Source of the DNA: an uncultured Eubacteriales bacterium
GTDB taxonomy: Bacteria; Bacillota; Clostridia; Tissierellales; Peptoniphilaceae
Direction of reading: 5' to 3'
NCBI GenBank assembly: GCA_900539225.1
Contig: UQBO01000003.1
Span: 62,001 to 126,000 of the forward strand
Length of the DNA stretch: 64,000 nt
The notes below the pieces were generated by a model, which was given only the letters and a program-made list of their open reading frames with translations, was not told where the DNA came from and searched no databases. Shown here piece by piece: positions 1-8,533 of the stretch. Every line of letters begins with the position of its first letter. The first letter of the stretch is position 1. The position numbers and the translations under genes were made by a program.

Positions 1-315
1 GTTGACTACCCAGTTTATGGCAAGAAGGCTGCTAAAGGTGTAATTGCAGGCGAAGTAGAAAAGGCTGTCGTTATCTGCGGCACTGGCATAGGCATTTCAC
101 TTGCTGCGAACAAGGTAGAAGGCATCAGATGCGCTCTTTGCACTAACGAATACATGGCGAAGATGTCTAGAAATCACAATGACGCAAACATGCTAGCTCT
201 TGGCGCAAGGGTAATCGGTGATGAGCTTGCGAAATCTATACTTGATACATTTTTAGCGAAAGAATTTTTAGCAGGAAGACATAAAAGAAGAGTCGATTTA
301 ATCGAAAATTGTTAG
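1..315 (+). CDS. rpiB: Ribose-5-phosphate isomerase B, 3' part
   Basis: The first 105 codons of the window, open from base 1 to a TAG stop, form the C-terminal part of RpiB, which interconverts ribose 5-phosphate and ribulose 5-phosphate in the pentose phosphate pathway. Seen: the family signature CGTGIGISLAANK, then the RNHNDAN segment and the GRHKRR tail typical of the RpiB/LacAB fold. The N-terminal portion, including the start, lies before the window. The gene is followed after 9 bases by upp, with the ribosome site of upp directly after this stop, so the two are very probably cotranscribed. Identification is firm; only the missing 5' end limits the call. Confidence 0.93.
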   Translation, partial: VDYPVYGKKAAKGVIAGEVEKAVVICGTGIGISLAANKVEGIRCALCTNEYMAKMSRNHNDANMLALGARVIGDELAKSILDTFLAKEFLAGRHKRRVDLIENC

Positions 316-324
316 GAGGGTATT

Positions 325-948
325 ATGGTAACTGTATTTGATCATCCACTTATTAAACACAAACTAAGCATATTAAGAATGAAGCAAACTGGTACAAAGC
401 AATTTAAGGAGATAGTTACTGAACTATCTATGCTTATGGGCTACGAAGTAACTAGAGATTTAGGGTTAGAAGAAATGTCTATAGAGACACCTATATGCAA
501 GACTACTGGCTATAGCTTAGCTGGCAAGAAGATTGCGCTAGTGCCAATACTTAGAGCTGGTCTTGGTATGGTTGACGGCATGTTAAGCCTACTTCCAGCA
601 GCAAAGGTTGGCCACATAGGTCTATATAGAGATCCAAAGACTTACGAACCAGTTGAATACTACTGTAAACTCCCTTCAGACATTGAGAAGAGAGAGGTCA
701 TAGTGCTTGACCCAATGCTTGCAACTGGCGGAAGTGCATCTGCTGCCATAGACTTCTTAAAGAAGAGAGGCGCAAAGCATATCAAGCTTGTAAACATCAT
801 CGCTGCTCCTGAAGGAGTTGAGTACGTAAAGAGTCATCACCCAGATGTTGACATCTTCGTAGCGAGTGTTGATGAAAAGCTTAATGAGCATAAATATATC
901 GTTCCAGGTCTTGGAGATGCAGGAGACAGACTTTTCGGAACTAAGTAG
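325..948 (+). CDS. upp: Uracil phosphoribosyltransferase
   Basis: Salvage enzyme making UMP from uracil and PRPP in the cytoplasm. At 207 residues it has the usual length of the family. The PRPP-binding loop VLDPMLATGGSA lies at about residues 127-138, and the C-terminal uracil-binding segment GLGDAGDRLFGT closes the protein. The ATG start has a strong AGGAGG ribosome site about seven bases upstream. It sits between rpiB and a tagO-like gene on the same strand with short gaps, an order often found in clostridia upstream of envelope or ATP synthase genes. Nothing unusual is seen. Confidence 0.96.
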   Translation: MVTVFDHPLIKHKLSILRMKQTGTKQFKEIVTELSMLMGYEVTRDLGLEEMSIETPICKTTGYSLAGKKIALVPILRAGLGMVDGMLSLLPAAKVGHIGLYRDPKTYEPVEYYCKLPSDIEKREVIVLDPMLATGGSASAAIDFLKKRGAKHIKLVNIIAAPEGVEYVKSHHPDVDIFVASVDEKLNEHKYIVPGLGDAGDRLFGTK

Positions 949-957
949 GTGAATTAA

Positions 958-1983
958 TTGAGGAGAATATATTTTGCGGCTTTTGTAAGCTTGGTCCTTG
1001 GACTAATATTTTCTAAGCTTCAAATACGCTTGTCTAAGAAATTTGGTTTCATCGATGTTCCAAAGGATCAAAGACGTATGCATACTGATGCCATCCCGAC
1101 TTGCGGGGGCTTCGCTATGTACTTCGCGATCTTTATCCCTTATATGATACTATATAAGTTTACTCCAAGGAACACAGCCATATTCATAGGTGCGACAATC
1201 ATATTGTTATCTGGCTTCTACGATGACATGCATGACCTTAAACCGAAATACAAGGTGCTATTTCAGCTATTAGCTGGGCTTGTAGTATATTTCTTAGGCA
1301 ATATAAGGATAATGAACATAGGTAACCCATTTATTGATAATAATTTGTTATCGCTTGGCTACCTATCGCTTCCAGCAACGCTATTTTGGATAGTGGCTGT
1401 TACAAACATCATAAATTTAATAGATGGGCTCGATGGCCTAGCAGGAGGCGTTGTCTTTATCTCGTCAATGACTTTAGCCGTGGTATCGGTTTCGTATGAA
1501 CAGTACTCGCTGACAGCTTTATGTCTATGCGTTGGCTTTAGCTACCTAGCCTTTTTAAAATATAATTTTGCTCCGGCAAAGATATTTATGGGCGATACAG
1601 GTGCTTTACTCGCAGGATTTATGCTAGCTGTCATCACTATACAAGGAGCGATGAAGGCGGTCGCAGCCATTGGTATCATAGTACCAATCATGATACTTGG
1701 CCTACCTGTCTTTGATACGACATTTGCAATGATTAGAAGACTTCTTAGCGGCAGGTCCATCGCCTCGGCGGACAAGGGCCACTTGCACCACAGACTCTTA
1801 AGAAAGTACTCGACTAAGAAGACGGTTTTGATACTATATACGATATCAGCCATATTCTCAATATTTGGCATACTTGTGATGAAGCTTAGAAATACTGTTT
1901 CGGTACTTATTTCAGGAATTATATTTATGATAATAGTTTTTTTAGCATACAAGATTGGATTGTTTAAGGATGGTGAAAATTGA
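958..1983 (+). CDS. tagO: Undecaprenyl-phosphate HexNAc-1-phosphate transferase (TagO/WecA family)
   Basis: Integral membrane enzyme of the MraY/WecA/TagO family, which loads a sugar-1-phosphate (usually GlcNAc-1-P) on undecaprenyl phosphate and starts synthesis of wall teichoic acid or a surface polysaccharide. Seen: about ten hydrophobic segments, the aspartate pair in FYDDMHDL near residues 87-93, DGLDGLAGG at about 156-164, FMGDTGALLAGF near 210, and a HLHHRL motif near 276. The start is TTG. It overlaps the next gene, a UDP-GlcNAc 2-epimerase, which would supply the second sugar (ManNAc) of a linkage unit; this supports the TagO assignment, although a WecA-like role in another glycan cannot be excluded. 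Confidence 0.88.
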   Translation: MRRIYFAAFVSLVLGLIFSKLQIRLSKKFGFIDVPKDQRRMHTDAIPTCGGFAMYFAIFIPYMILYKFTPRNTAIFIGATIILLSGFYDDMHDLKPKYKVLFQLLAGLVVYFLGNIRIMNIGNPFIDNNLLSLGYLSLPATLFWIVAVTNIINLIDGLDGLAGGVVFISSMTLAVVSVSYEQYSLTALCLCVGFSYLAFLKYNFAPAKIFMGDTGALLAGFMLAVITIQGAMKAVAAIGIIVPIMILGLPVFDTTFAMIRRLLSGRSIASADKGHLHHRLLRKYSTKKTVLILYTISAIFSIFGILVMKLRNTVSVLISGIIFMIIVFLAYKIGLFKDGEN

Positions 1984-3086
1984 AAGCTTTAGTAATATTT
2001 GGAACAAGGCCTGAAGGAATAAAGATGGCGCCTATTATTAAGGAGCTTAAAAAGGCTGATGGTGTTGAGCTCGTAACGTGTATAACTAGTCAGCACAGAG
2101 AGCTTTTGGACTCGGTAATAAAGGTTTTTGATTTAGAAATTGATTATGATTTGAATATATTTGAAAAAGGACAGACTTTGACTGATATAACTGTAAGGTC
2201 ACTAAAGGGACTTGAAGAAGTTATCAAGAAGGAAAAGCCTGATGTTGTCTTGGTTCAAGGGGATACTACAACTGTGTTTGCAGGAGCGCTTGAAGCTTTT
2301 TACAACGGTGTTAAGATAGGTCACGTTGAGGCGGGACTACGTAGTGGCAATATCTTAAGCCCATTCCCAGAGGAAGCGAACAGGAAGCTAACTGGCATCA
2401 TGACTAACTTTCATTTCTGCCCAACACAAAGGGCGAAGGAAAACCTTATCAAAGAAGGCTACGATATGGATAAGCTTTATATAACTGGTAATACTGTTAT
2501 TGACGCGCTTCTGATGACAGCTGACAAGGTTGATTCATTTACAAGAGATGATCTTAAGAAGATAGATTTGAGTAAAAAGCTAATTCTGCTTACTTCGCAT
2601 AGAAGAGAAAACCAAGGCGAGCCTATGGAAAACATCTTCGGAGCTGTTAGAAAGATTGCTGATGAGTTTAATGACGTGAACATCGTCTTTCCTATGCATC
2701 CAAATCCAAGAGTTAGGGAGCTTGCAAAAAAACACTTAGATGGAGCAAGTAATGTGATTTTAACTGAACCGGTTGAGTATGAAGACATGGCTTATATACT
2801 TAAACATGCCTACATGGTTGTCACTGACTCAGGTGGACTGCAAGAGGAGGCACCTGCGCTTGGCGTGCCAGTTCTTGTCGTTAGACGCGAGACTGAAAGA
2901 CCAGAAGGCATTGAGTATGGCACTGCAAAGCTTGTTGGAACTGAATTTGATAGCGTTTATAATAATATGAAGACGCTATTAACAGATGAGGATGAGTATA
3001 TGAAGATGCATAAGGCCATCAACCCATATGGCGACGGCAATAGCGCCAAGATGATTAAAGATATATTGATAAGAGAGGTAAAGTAA
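1980..3086 (+). CDS. wecB: UDP-N-acetylglucosamine 2-epimerase (non-hydrolysing)
   Basis: Cytoplasmic enzyme converting UDP-GlcNAc to UDP-ManNAc (WecB/MnaA family). Seen: GTRPEGIKMAP at the N-terminus, the HVEAGLRSG segment near residue 116, and the C-terminal DSGGLQEEAP motif near 283, in a 368-residue protein of normal length. The TTG start overlaps the tagO-like stop by four bases, giving tight translational coupling. In Gram-positive bacteria this product feeds the ManNAc residue of the teichoic acid linkage unit, which fits the neighbour; no ManNAc transferase (TagA) is present in the window. mnaA is an equally valid symbol. Confidence 0.93.
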   Translation: MKALVIFGTRPEGIKMAPIIKELKKADGVELVTCITSQHRELLDSVIKVFDLEIDYDLNIFEKGQTLTDITVRSLKGLEEVIKKEKPDVVLVQGDTTTVFAGALEAFYNGVKIGHVEAGLRSGNILSPFPEEANRKLTGIMTNFHFCPTQRAKENLIKEGYDMDKLYITGNTVIDALLMTADKVDSFTRDDLKKIDLSKKLILLTSHRRENQGEPMENIFGAVRKIADEFNDVNIVFPMHPNPRVRELAKKHLDGASNVILTEPVEYEDMAYILKHAYMVVTDSGGLQEEAPALGVPVLVVRRETERPEGIEYGTAKLVGTEFDSVYNNMKTLLTDEDEYMKMHKAINPYGDGNSAKMIKDILIREVK

Positions 3087-4183
3087 TGAAATTAGGTATA
3101 GTAGGACTACCAAACGTTGGTAAGTCAACACTTTTTAACGCCGTGACAAAGGCGGGAGCAGAGGTAGCTAACTACCCCTTCTGCACCATAGACCCAAATG
3201 TCGGCGTTGTTGAAGTGCCAGATGAGAGACTAAAAATATTAACAGATGTAAATAAATCGAAGAAGACCATACCAGCTGTAATTGAGTTTTATGATATAGC
3301 TGGTCTTGTTAAGGGCGCATCAAAGGGCGAGGGCCTTGGCAATAAGTTCTTATCACACATAAGAGAGGTCGAAGCTATAGTCCACGTGCTAAGAGTTTTT
3401 GAAGACGAAAATATAGTCCATGTCGATGGAAGCATTGATCCAATCAGAGATATAGAGACTATAAACCTAGAACTTATCTTCTCTGACTTAGACATGGTTG
3501 AAGCGAGAATACAAAAACTAACAAAGCAAGTGAAGGGCGACAAGTCTTTACAAGCAGAACTTGATTTACTTAATGAAGTGAAAACGGTTCTTGAAGAAGG
3601 AAAGTCAGCCAGAGTGCTTGAGCTTAATGATGATCAAAAGGCTATGCTTAGAGGATTTAATTTGCTTAGCTTAAAACCAATTATCTACGTTTTAAATGTG
3701 TCTGAATACGACTACATCAATGATTTAAAGGACAATAAATACGTTGACAAGCTTAGGGAATACGCTGAAGCGGAAGGCTCTGAGATAGTTCCAATCTCAG
3801 TTAAGATTGAAGAAGAGATGAGTGAACTTGATGATAAAGAGAGAAAGGCTTTTCTTGAAGACATGGGCATAAAAGAGTCCGGTCTTGATAGACTTATAAG
3901 GAAGAGCTATAAGCTACTTGGCTTAATGAGCTTCTTGACAACTGGTGAAGATGAGACAAGGGCGTGGACTATTAAGAAGGGTACTAAAGCCGTTGACGCA
4001 GCAGCTAAGATACACTCAGACATCGCTAGAGGCTTTATACGTGCGGAAGTTGTTAGCTATGATGACCTTGTAGCCAACGAGATGTCCATGAACAAAGTAA
4101 AAGAGAAGGGTCTTATGAGGCTAGAAGGCAAGGACTATATTATGCAAGAAGGAGATATAGTTTACTTCAGGTTTAATGTATAA
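3086..4183 (+). CDS. ychF: Redox-regulated ATPase YchF (Obg-like)
   Basis: P-loop NTPase of the Obg/YchF family that binds ATP rather than GTP and associates with ribosomes. Seen: Walker A GLPNVGKST at residues 7-15, the DIAGLVKGAS switch region at about 69-78, and the C-terminal TGS-like domain ending in GDIVYFRFNV. The length of 365 residues is standard. The base-specificity segment reads NVSEYD instead of the NKxD of true GTPases, as known for YchF. The ATG overlaps the previous stop by one base (TAATG), and the next gene overlaps this stop by one base as well, so it is an internal operon gene. Confidence 0.95.
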   Translation: MKLGIVGLPNVGKSTLFNAVTKAGAEVANYPFCTIDPNVGVVEVPDERLKILTDVNKSKKTIPAVIEFYDIAGLVKGASKGEGLGNKFLSHIREVEAIVHVLRVFEDENIVHVDGSIDPIRDIETINLELIFSDLDMVEARIQKLTKQVKGDKSLQAELDLLNEVKTVLEEGKSARVLELNDDQKAMLRGFNLLSLKPIIYVLNVSEYDYINDLKDNKYVDKLREYAEAEGSEIVPISVKIEEEMSELDDKERKAFLEDMGIKESGLDRLIRKSYKLLGLMSFLTTGEDETRAWTIKKGTKAVDAAAKIHSDIARGFIRAEVVSYDDLVANEMSMNKVKEKGLMRLEGKDYIMQEGDIVYFRFNV

Positions 4184-5112
4184 TGAAAATTTTAGAATAT
4201 GATGAAAAATTAACTTTTAAGTCAAAGTACTACGATGAGGAAGCTGTTTTTCTTGATATTGAAACGACAGGACTTAGCCCCATGAGAAGCTTTATCTACC
4301 TCATAGGGCTAGTTTTTATTGACTTAAAGAAGGTGACAATGCATATAACGCAGCTCATAGCTGAGGATAGAGATGAGGAAGAAGAAATTCTTAAGTTAAC
4401 GAAGGAGAAGCTTAAGGGCTACAAGACAGTCGTTACTTATAACGGAAACTCATTTGACCTTCCTTTCATCGCGAAGAGGTCCGAGCGTTATGGCATAGAG
4501 CCCATAGCCATGGACTCCTTTGATATGTATGAAAAACTTAGACTACACAAGGACACCTTAAAGCTTGATGGGCTTAAGCAAAAGAATATTGAGAAGAAGC
4601 TTGGCATCACTAGAGAAGATCGTTACAATGGCGGTGAGTGCATCAGCTTTTACAAAGACTATGTAAAGAATAAAAATCAAGAAAGTTTCAATAGATTCGT
4701 CCTTCATAACTACGATGATCTTTTGTATATGCCGGCAACTATGTCTATACTAGACCTATTAGATGAGAAGATCACCATAGACATAGACGGACGCAAATAC
4801 AAATTCGATAAGCATAGCATAAAAAAAGACATCTTGATGATTGATTTTACTACCGATATGGGTATTAATACTTATATAGAGGAAACAGGCTACCTCATTG
4901 AAGAGGATGAGGAGCGTAGGCATCTTGAGTTTACGTTAAAGACTGGCTATATGAAGGATGCACGCAAGGTAAAGTACCTTGAGAAGAGCTCCCTAGCTAG
5001 TTTAAGTCATGAGGACTTCGATGGCGAGGACTTAGTCGAGGAAGGCATCGTTCCTATACGTATACAAAATAAATTATTTATTCGAAATATAATTAAATTA
5101 GGTAGTATTTAG
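4183..5112 (+). CDS. RNase H-like 3'-5' exonuclease (YprB family)
   Basis: Probable DEDD-superfamily exonuclease. Seen: FLDIETTGLSP at residues 23-33, carrying the first catalytic D and E of the fold, a YNGNSFDLPF segment near residue 86 with the second aspartate, and the later NYDDLLYMPA segment with further acidic residues. This arrangement is typical of the YprB family of ribonuclease H-like proteins in Firmicutes. The C-terminal third (from about residue 200) has no recognised motif. In Bacillus the homologue lies beside a DEAD-box helicase gene; here it is in a mixed housekeeping operon between ychF and a glutaredoxin-like gene. Substrate is unknown. Confidence 0.8.
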   Translation: MKILEYDEKLTFKSKYYDEEAVFLDIETTGLSPMRSFIYLIGLVFIDLKKVTMHITQLIAEDRDEEEEILKLTKEKLKGYKTVVTYNGNSFDLPFIAKRSERYGIEPIAMDSFDMYEKLRLHKDTLKLDGLKQKNIEKKLGITREDRYNGGECISFYKDYVKNKNQESFNRFVLHNYDDLLYMPATMSILDLLDEKITIDIDGRKYKFDKHSIKKDILMIDFTTDMGINTYIEETGYLIEEDEERRHLEFTLKTGYMKDARKVKYLEKSSLASLSHEDFDGEDLVEEGIVPIRIQNKLFIRNIIKLGSI

Positions 5113-5121
5113 GAGGTTAAG

Positions 5122-5355
5122 ATGAAATTAGAACTTTATTACAAGGCTGAGTGCCCATTCTGTCAAAAGGTATTAAACTACATGATGGACAACTGTCAAA
5201 TCAAGGACGTTGAACTTGTTGACATTAAAGAAGGAAATAACAACGAAGACTTAATCAAAAGAGGCGGCAAGGACCAAGTGCCATGCCTATTCATCGACGG
5301 CAAGCCGCTTTACGAATCAGACGATATAATTAAGTATTTCAAAGAAAATTTTTAG
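5122..5355 (+). CDS. Glutaredoxin-like protein
   Basis: Small 77-residue thioredoxin-fold protein. The redox motif CPFC lies at residues 10-13 after a beta strand (LELYYKAE), and the VPCLFID segment near 54-60 provides the cis-proline loop that contacts thiol substrates. The C-terminus YESDDIIKYFKENF resembles the helix found in glutaredoxins and the N-terminal domain of glutathione S-transferases. A strong AGGAGG site precedes the ATG. Likely role: small dithiol reductase in the cytoplasm; whether it uses glutathione, or another thiol in this presumed anaerobe, cannot be told. It precedes pepD by 11 bases. Confidence 0.85.
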   Translation: MKLELYYKAECPFCQKVLNYMMDNCQIKDVELVDIKEGNNNEDLIKRGGKDQVPCLFIDGKPLYESDDIIKYFKENF

Positions 5356-5366
5356 GAGGTAAAATT

Positions 5367-6797
5367 ATGGACTACAAAGATTTACCAGCACAAGAGGTTT
5401 TTCATTGGTTTAAAGAGATTAATCAAATCCCAAGAGGATCAGGCGACGAAAAGAGAATTTCTGATTTTCTATACAATTGGGCTAAGGAAAGAAATTTAGA
5501 CGTTTGGCAAGATGAGGCGCTAAACATCGTTATACACAAGGGCGCTACTAAGGGCTATGAAAATGCTCCAAAGGTTATCCTTCAAGGACATATGGATATG
5601 GTTTGCGAAAAAGGTTTAGATAGCAACCATGATTTCTCAAAAGATCCAATCGAGATGATAGTTGACGGAGACTATCTAAGAGCAAATGACACAACACTTG
5701 GCGCTGACGATGGTATAGCAGTTGCTATGGCACTTGCAGTACTTGATGCAGATGACATCGAGCACCCAGCCATCGAAGCAGTGTTTACAACAGCTGAAGA
5801 AACATCCATGGTCGGAGCAGTAAACTTAACAAATGAGCACCTAAGCGGCGATTATCTATTCAATATTGACTCTGAAGAAGAAGGTATATTCTTATCATCA
5901 AGCTCAGGCGGTGTCAATAGTGAATCAAAATTCGAAGTTGAATTTGAAGATAATAGTGAGCCAGCTCTAGAAATCAGCTTAAAGGGCTTTACTGGCGGAC
6001 ACAGCGGTATGGAAATCATTAAGCAAAGAGCAAATGCTATCAAAGTTTTAGCAAGATTATTAAATGAATGCAACTGCGATAAACTAAGATTAGCTTCAAT
6101 TGAAGGTGGTACTAAGCACAATGCCATCGCCAATGTAGCCAAGGCTACTATAGTTCATACAGACTACGCTAAAGTTAAAGATGCGATGAATGAATTATTC
6201 ACTCACATCAAAAAAGATTATCACGTAGAAGATCCAAATATGAGCCTTGAATTTAAAGAAGTAAAAGCTGAAAAAGTAATGACTAAGAAGGATACTAACA
6301 GAATCATAAACTTCTTAATGCTTGCTCCACACGGTGTTATCTACATGTCTAAGGACATAGAAGGCCTTGTAATGACAAGCTGTAACGCAGCTGTACTAAG
6401 AACTGAGGGAAATAGTGTGAACTATCTATGCTCAATCAGAAGTTCATCCGACGCAGCTCTAGTTGAAGTAAGAGAACAAGTTAGAATCATGACAGAAGTA
6501 CTTGGCGGAAAAGTTGAACTTTCGGAAAGCTATCCTTCATGGGAATTCGATGAAGACCCAGTACTAAGAGATTTAGTATCAAAGGTTTATAAAGAAGTTA
6601 CTGGTGAAGACGCAGAAGTAAGCGCTATACACGCAGGACTTGAATGCGGTCTACTAAAACAAATCCTACCAGATACTAAGATGATAAGCTTTGGACCAAA
6701 CATCTACGACGTTCATACAAACAGAGAACATCTAGATATCAAGTCAACAGCTAGAATGTGGGAATTCTTAAAAGCTTTGTTAAAATCTGTTAAATAA
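5367..6797 (+). CDS. pepD: Cytosolic aminoacyl-histidine dipeptidase (PepD, M20 family)
   Basis: Zinc-dependent dipeptidase of the M20/PepD (carnosinase-like) family that hydrolyses Xaa-His and other dipeptides. Seen: the metal and catalytic motif GHMDMVCEK near residues 74-82, LGADDGIAVAMA near 111-122 with the bridging aspartate, and the catalytic/metal glutamates in TTAEETSMVGA near 142-152. The dimerisation domain begins after GGHSGMEI. Length 476 is normal. AGGAGG lies eight bases before the ATG. It is the last gene of the plus-strand operon, closed by the bidirectional hairpin at 6995-7030 after a 200-base non-coding stretch. Confidence 0.94.
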   Translation: MDYKDLPAQEVFHWFKEINQIPRGSGDEKRISDFLYNWAKERNLDVWQDEALNIVIHKGATKGYENAPKVILQGHMDMVCEKGLDSNHDFSKDPIEMIVDGDYLRANDTTLGADDGIAVAMALAVLDADDIEHPAIEAVFTTAEETSMVGAVNLTNEHLSGDYLFNIDSEEEGIFLSSSSGGVNSESKFEVEFEDNSEPALEISLKGFTGGHSGMEIIKQRANAIKVLARLLNECNCDKLRLASIEGGTKHNAIANVAKATIVHTDYAKVKDAMNELFTHIKKDYHVEDPNMSLEFKEVKAEKVMTKKDTNRIINFLMLAPHGVIYMSKDIEGLVMTSCNAAVLRTEGNSVNYLCSIRSSSDAALVEVREQVRIMTEVLGGKVELSESYPSWEFDEDPVLRDLVSKVYKEVTGEDAEVSAIHAGLECGLLKQILPDTKMISFGPNIYDVHTNREHLDIKSTARMWEFLKALLKSVK

Positions 6798-6803
6798 GCC
6801 TCT

Positions 6804-6984
6804 TTCAAATTAAAACAGCGCCTTGTGCTAGTTTCGAATTCTTTTGTCGCTGCGACGTATATTCATACGACTCGCTCCAAAAAATTCTGCACAACGCACA
6901 ATCCATCTGTTTTCTCTTTGAAATAGGCGGGACAGATAAATAAAGAAAAACTATTTGCCTAGAGAATAATTTCAAATTAAAACA
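6804..6984. repeat. Non-coding segment bounded by 15-bp direct repeats
   Basis: The 15-mer TTTCAAATTAAAACA occurs at 6804-6818 and again at 6970-6984, enclosing about 150 bp of more GC-balanced sequence between pepD and its terminator. The enclosed segment has no credible reading frame with a ribosome site on either strand. The layout could be a small inserted repeat element with its target duplicated, or chance in AT-rich DNA. No second copy of the enclosed segment was noticed in the window. Confidence 0.4.
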
Positions 6985-6994
6985 TAATACACAG

Positions 6995-7030
6995 AAAAAA
7001 TGCACTTCGCTCGCGAAGTGCATTTTTTTT
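6995..7030. terminator. Bidirectional terminator between pepD and AI-2E permease gene
   Basis: Perfect 9-bp stem TGCACTTCG (7001-7009) with CGAAGTGCA (7014-7022) and a 4-base loop, flanked by six A on the left and eight T on the right. It can therefore end transcription from both converging genes. Confidence 0.92.
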
Positions 7031-7037
7031 ATCTAAA

Positions 7038-8180
7038 CTATTTTGTTTTTATATTAATACCTTTTTCTTTAAGCCTCTTGTTCTTATATATACTAAGCAG
7101 TTCATATATAGTCGAGAATAGTGGCACGAAAAGTATCATACCAGTGACGCCAAATAGCGCGCCACCTACAGTTATCGCCACAATTACAAACATTGCAGGT
7201 AAGCCGACCTTGTTGCCAACTATCCTTGGATAAGTAACATTGCCATCAAATTGTTGCAAGACTATTATAAATACTATGAACATCAAAGCCTTGAATGGAG
7301 ATTGTAAAAGTATTAGCAGTGCGCCAGTGAAAACACCGATGTAGGCACCTAGTATTGGTATTAAAGCGCCCAGACCCATGATTATGGATATGGCTGGAGC
7401 AAACGGGAATCTAAATATAAGCATACCTACAAAACACATTGCGCCAAAGACAAGAGCTTCGATGAACTGACCAGTGAAGAAATTGTAGAAGTTTTCAAAG
7501 ATAATTTTACCAAGCTTAACAAGCTTGTCAGCCCATTTCTCAGGTAAAGCTGAGTATAAAAGCTCCTTAGACTTTCTAGACAGGTCCTCCTTAGAGATTA
7601 AGGCATATATAGCGAAGACAAAGCCCATTAAGACACCAAATAAAGTGTTTAGTACAGAGCCAACCCTTGATACAATAATGTTAAATAAATCAGTGTTAGC
7701 ATTTTTGATATAGTCAATCAGAGCCTTTTGAGCGCTATTAATATTAATCTTTGAGAATATTTTATGAATGCTATCTTCATATTCTTTAAGCACTGGTATC
7801 TTCACAAGTTGATCTTCAAAATCAGGAAGCTTTTCAACAACGCTTATTAGTGAGGCTTGAACCCTTGGACCTACTATATAAATAAGTAAGAAGATTATGA
7901 GAGCAAGAGATAGAAGCGTAAGAAGCAAGCAAACAGCACGCTTGCCGCCTTTTTTCTTCGGCTGCCACTTCTTAAAAATTTTCTCTTCAAACAACTTAAG
8001 TGGTATATTAAGTATAAAAGCAACAAAGCCTCCGGCTAAGAAAGGCGTGATGATGCCTAAGAAAACGTTGAAGTAGTGCCAAATCATATGCAAATTGTTT
8101 AGCAAAATGTATAAAATAATTCCAAAAGCAATCAAATTTCTATAAAACTTAAAGGCTTTTTTATCGTATTTTTCGTCCAT
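7038..8180 (-). CDS. AI-2E family transporter (UPF0118 permease)
   Basis: Polytopic membrane protein of 380 residues with about eight hydrophobic helices. The N-terminal pair of helices, a long soluble stretch (about residues 95-150) containing PRVQASLISVVEKLPDF, and a C-terminal block with GALIPILGAYIGVFTGALL are the layout of the AI-2E/PerM family. Some members export autoinducer-2 and others have been linked to ion transport; substrate cannot be read from sequence. It is transcribed alone and ends at the shared hairpin at 6995-7030. The ATG has a GGGGG-rich ribosome site just upstream. Confidence 0.85.
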   Translation of the reverse strand: MDEKYDKKAFKFYRNLIAFGIILYILLNNLHMIWHYFNVFLGIITPFLAGGFVAFILNIPLKLFEEKIFKKWQPKKKGGKRAVCLLLTLLSLALIIFLLIYIVGPRVQASLISVVEKLPDFEDQLVKIPVLKEYEDSIHKIFSKININSAQKALIDYIKNANTDLFNIIVSRVGSVLNTLFGVLMGFVFAIYALISKEDLSRKSKELLYSALPEKWADKLVKLGKIIFENFYNFFTGQFIEALVFGAMCFVGMLIFRFPFAPAISIIMGLGALIPILGAYIGVFTGALLILLQSPFKALMFIVFIIVLQQFDGNVTYPRIVGNKVGLPAMFVIVAITVGGALFGVTGMILFVPLFSTIYELLSIYKNKRLKEKGINIKTK

Positions 8181-8292
8181 AATTATGCCCCCTTATAAGT
8201 TAATTATACAACACAAGAGTAGCTAATTCAATACAAAATTAAAATTTACCTAAACTTTACACGCACTTAACCACAAAAGATGTGATATGCCT

Positions 8293-8298
8293 TATAAT
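8293..8298 (+). promoter_or_regulatory. -10 box of the 30-codon gene
   Basis: A consensus TATAAT stands 43 bases before the small ORF at 8341. No good -35 hexamer is seen at 17-bp spacing, so activity is probable but not certain. Confidence 0.5.
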
Positions 8299-8340
8299 AT
8301 AAGTGTAGGAATTTTCAAATTAATCAAAGGAGTGTGTTGA

Positions 8341-8433
8341 ATGAAATTAAAGTCATTAGCGTTTTCACTTACTAAGTATCCATATATCTACAAAAAAGCG
8401 GACAAAATACACTTCAAGAAACCTCCAAATTAA
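8341..8433 (+). CDS. Small cationic protein of 30 residues, unknown
   Basis: Not recognised. An isolated ATG-to-TAA frame encodes 30 residues starting MKLKSLAFSL and ending HFKKPPN, with eight lysines and almost no acidic residues. It has a perfect AAAGGAG ribosome site (8326-8332) with 8-base spacing, a TATAAT box upstream and an intrinsic terminator just downstream, so it looks like a complete gene rather than chance. There is no clear signal sequence or membrane helix; aromatic residues cluster in YPYIY. It could encode a small regulatory or secreted peptide, or be the coding part of a dual-function RNA. No neighbour suggests a role. Confidence 0.6.
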   Translation: MKLKSLAFSLTKYPYIYKKADKIHFKKPPN

Positions 8434-8444
8434 AATTTACCCAG

Positions 8445-8475
8445 GAAAGATAGGCTCGAAAGAGTCTTTCTTTTT
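8445..8475 (+). terminator. Terminator of the 30-codon gene
   Basis: Imperfect stem with GGCTC (8453-8457) pairing GAGTC (8462-8466) across a GAAA loop, extended by GAAA/TTTC arms and followed by a T run at 8470-8475. Confidence 0.7.
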
Positions 8476-8480
8476 ACAAA

Positions 8481-8516
8481 AAAATATCCGTAGGGTACAT
8501 ACCTTACGGATATTTT
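8481..8516. terminator. Bidirectional terminator facing dinB
   Basis: A 16-bp stem: AAAATATCCGTAGGGT (8481-8496) pairs with ACCTTACGGATATTTT (8501-8516), with one G-T wobble and loop ACAT. On the minus strand it is followed by a run of T, so it can end dinB transcription; on the plus strand it backs up the previous hairpin. Confidence 0.88.
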
Positions 8517-8533
8517 CTATTATCTTCTATTGC

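Noticed and set aside
6805..7023. 72-codon minus-strand frame between pepD and the AI-2E gene
   Set aside because: It begins within the terminator hairpin and has no ribosome site; the segment looks like a non-coding repeat.
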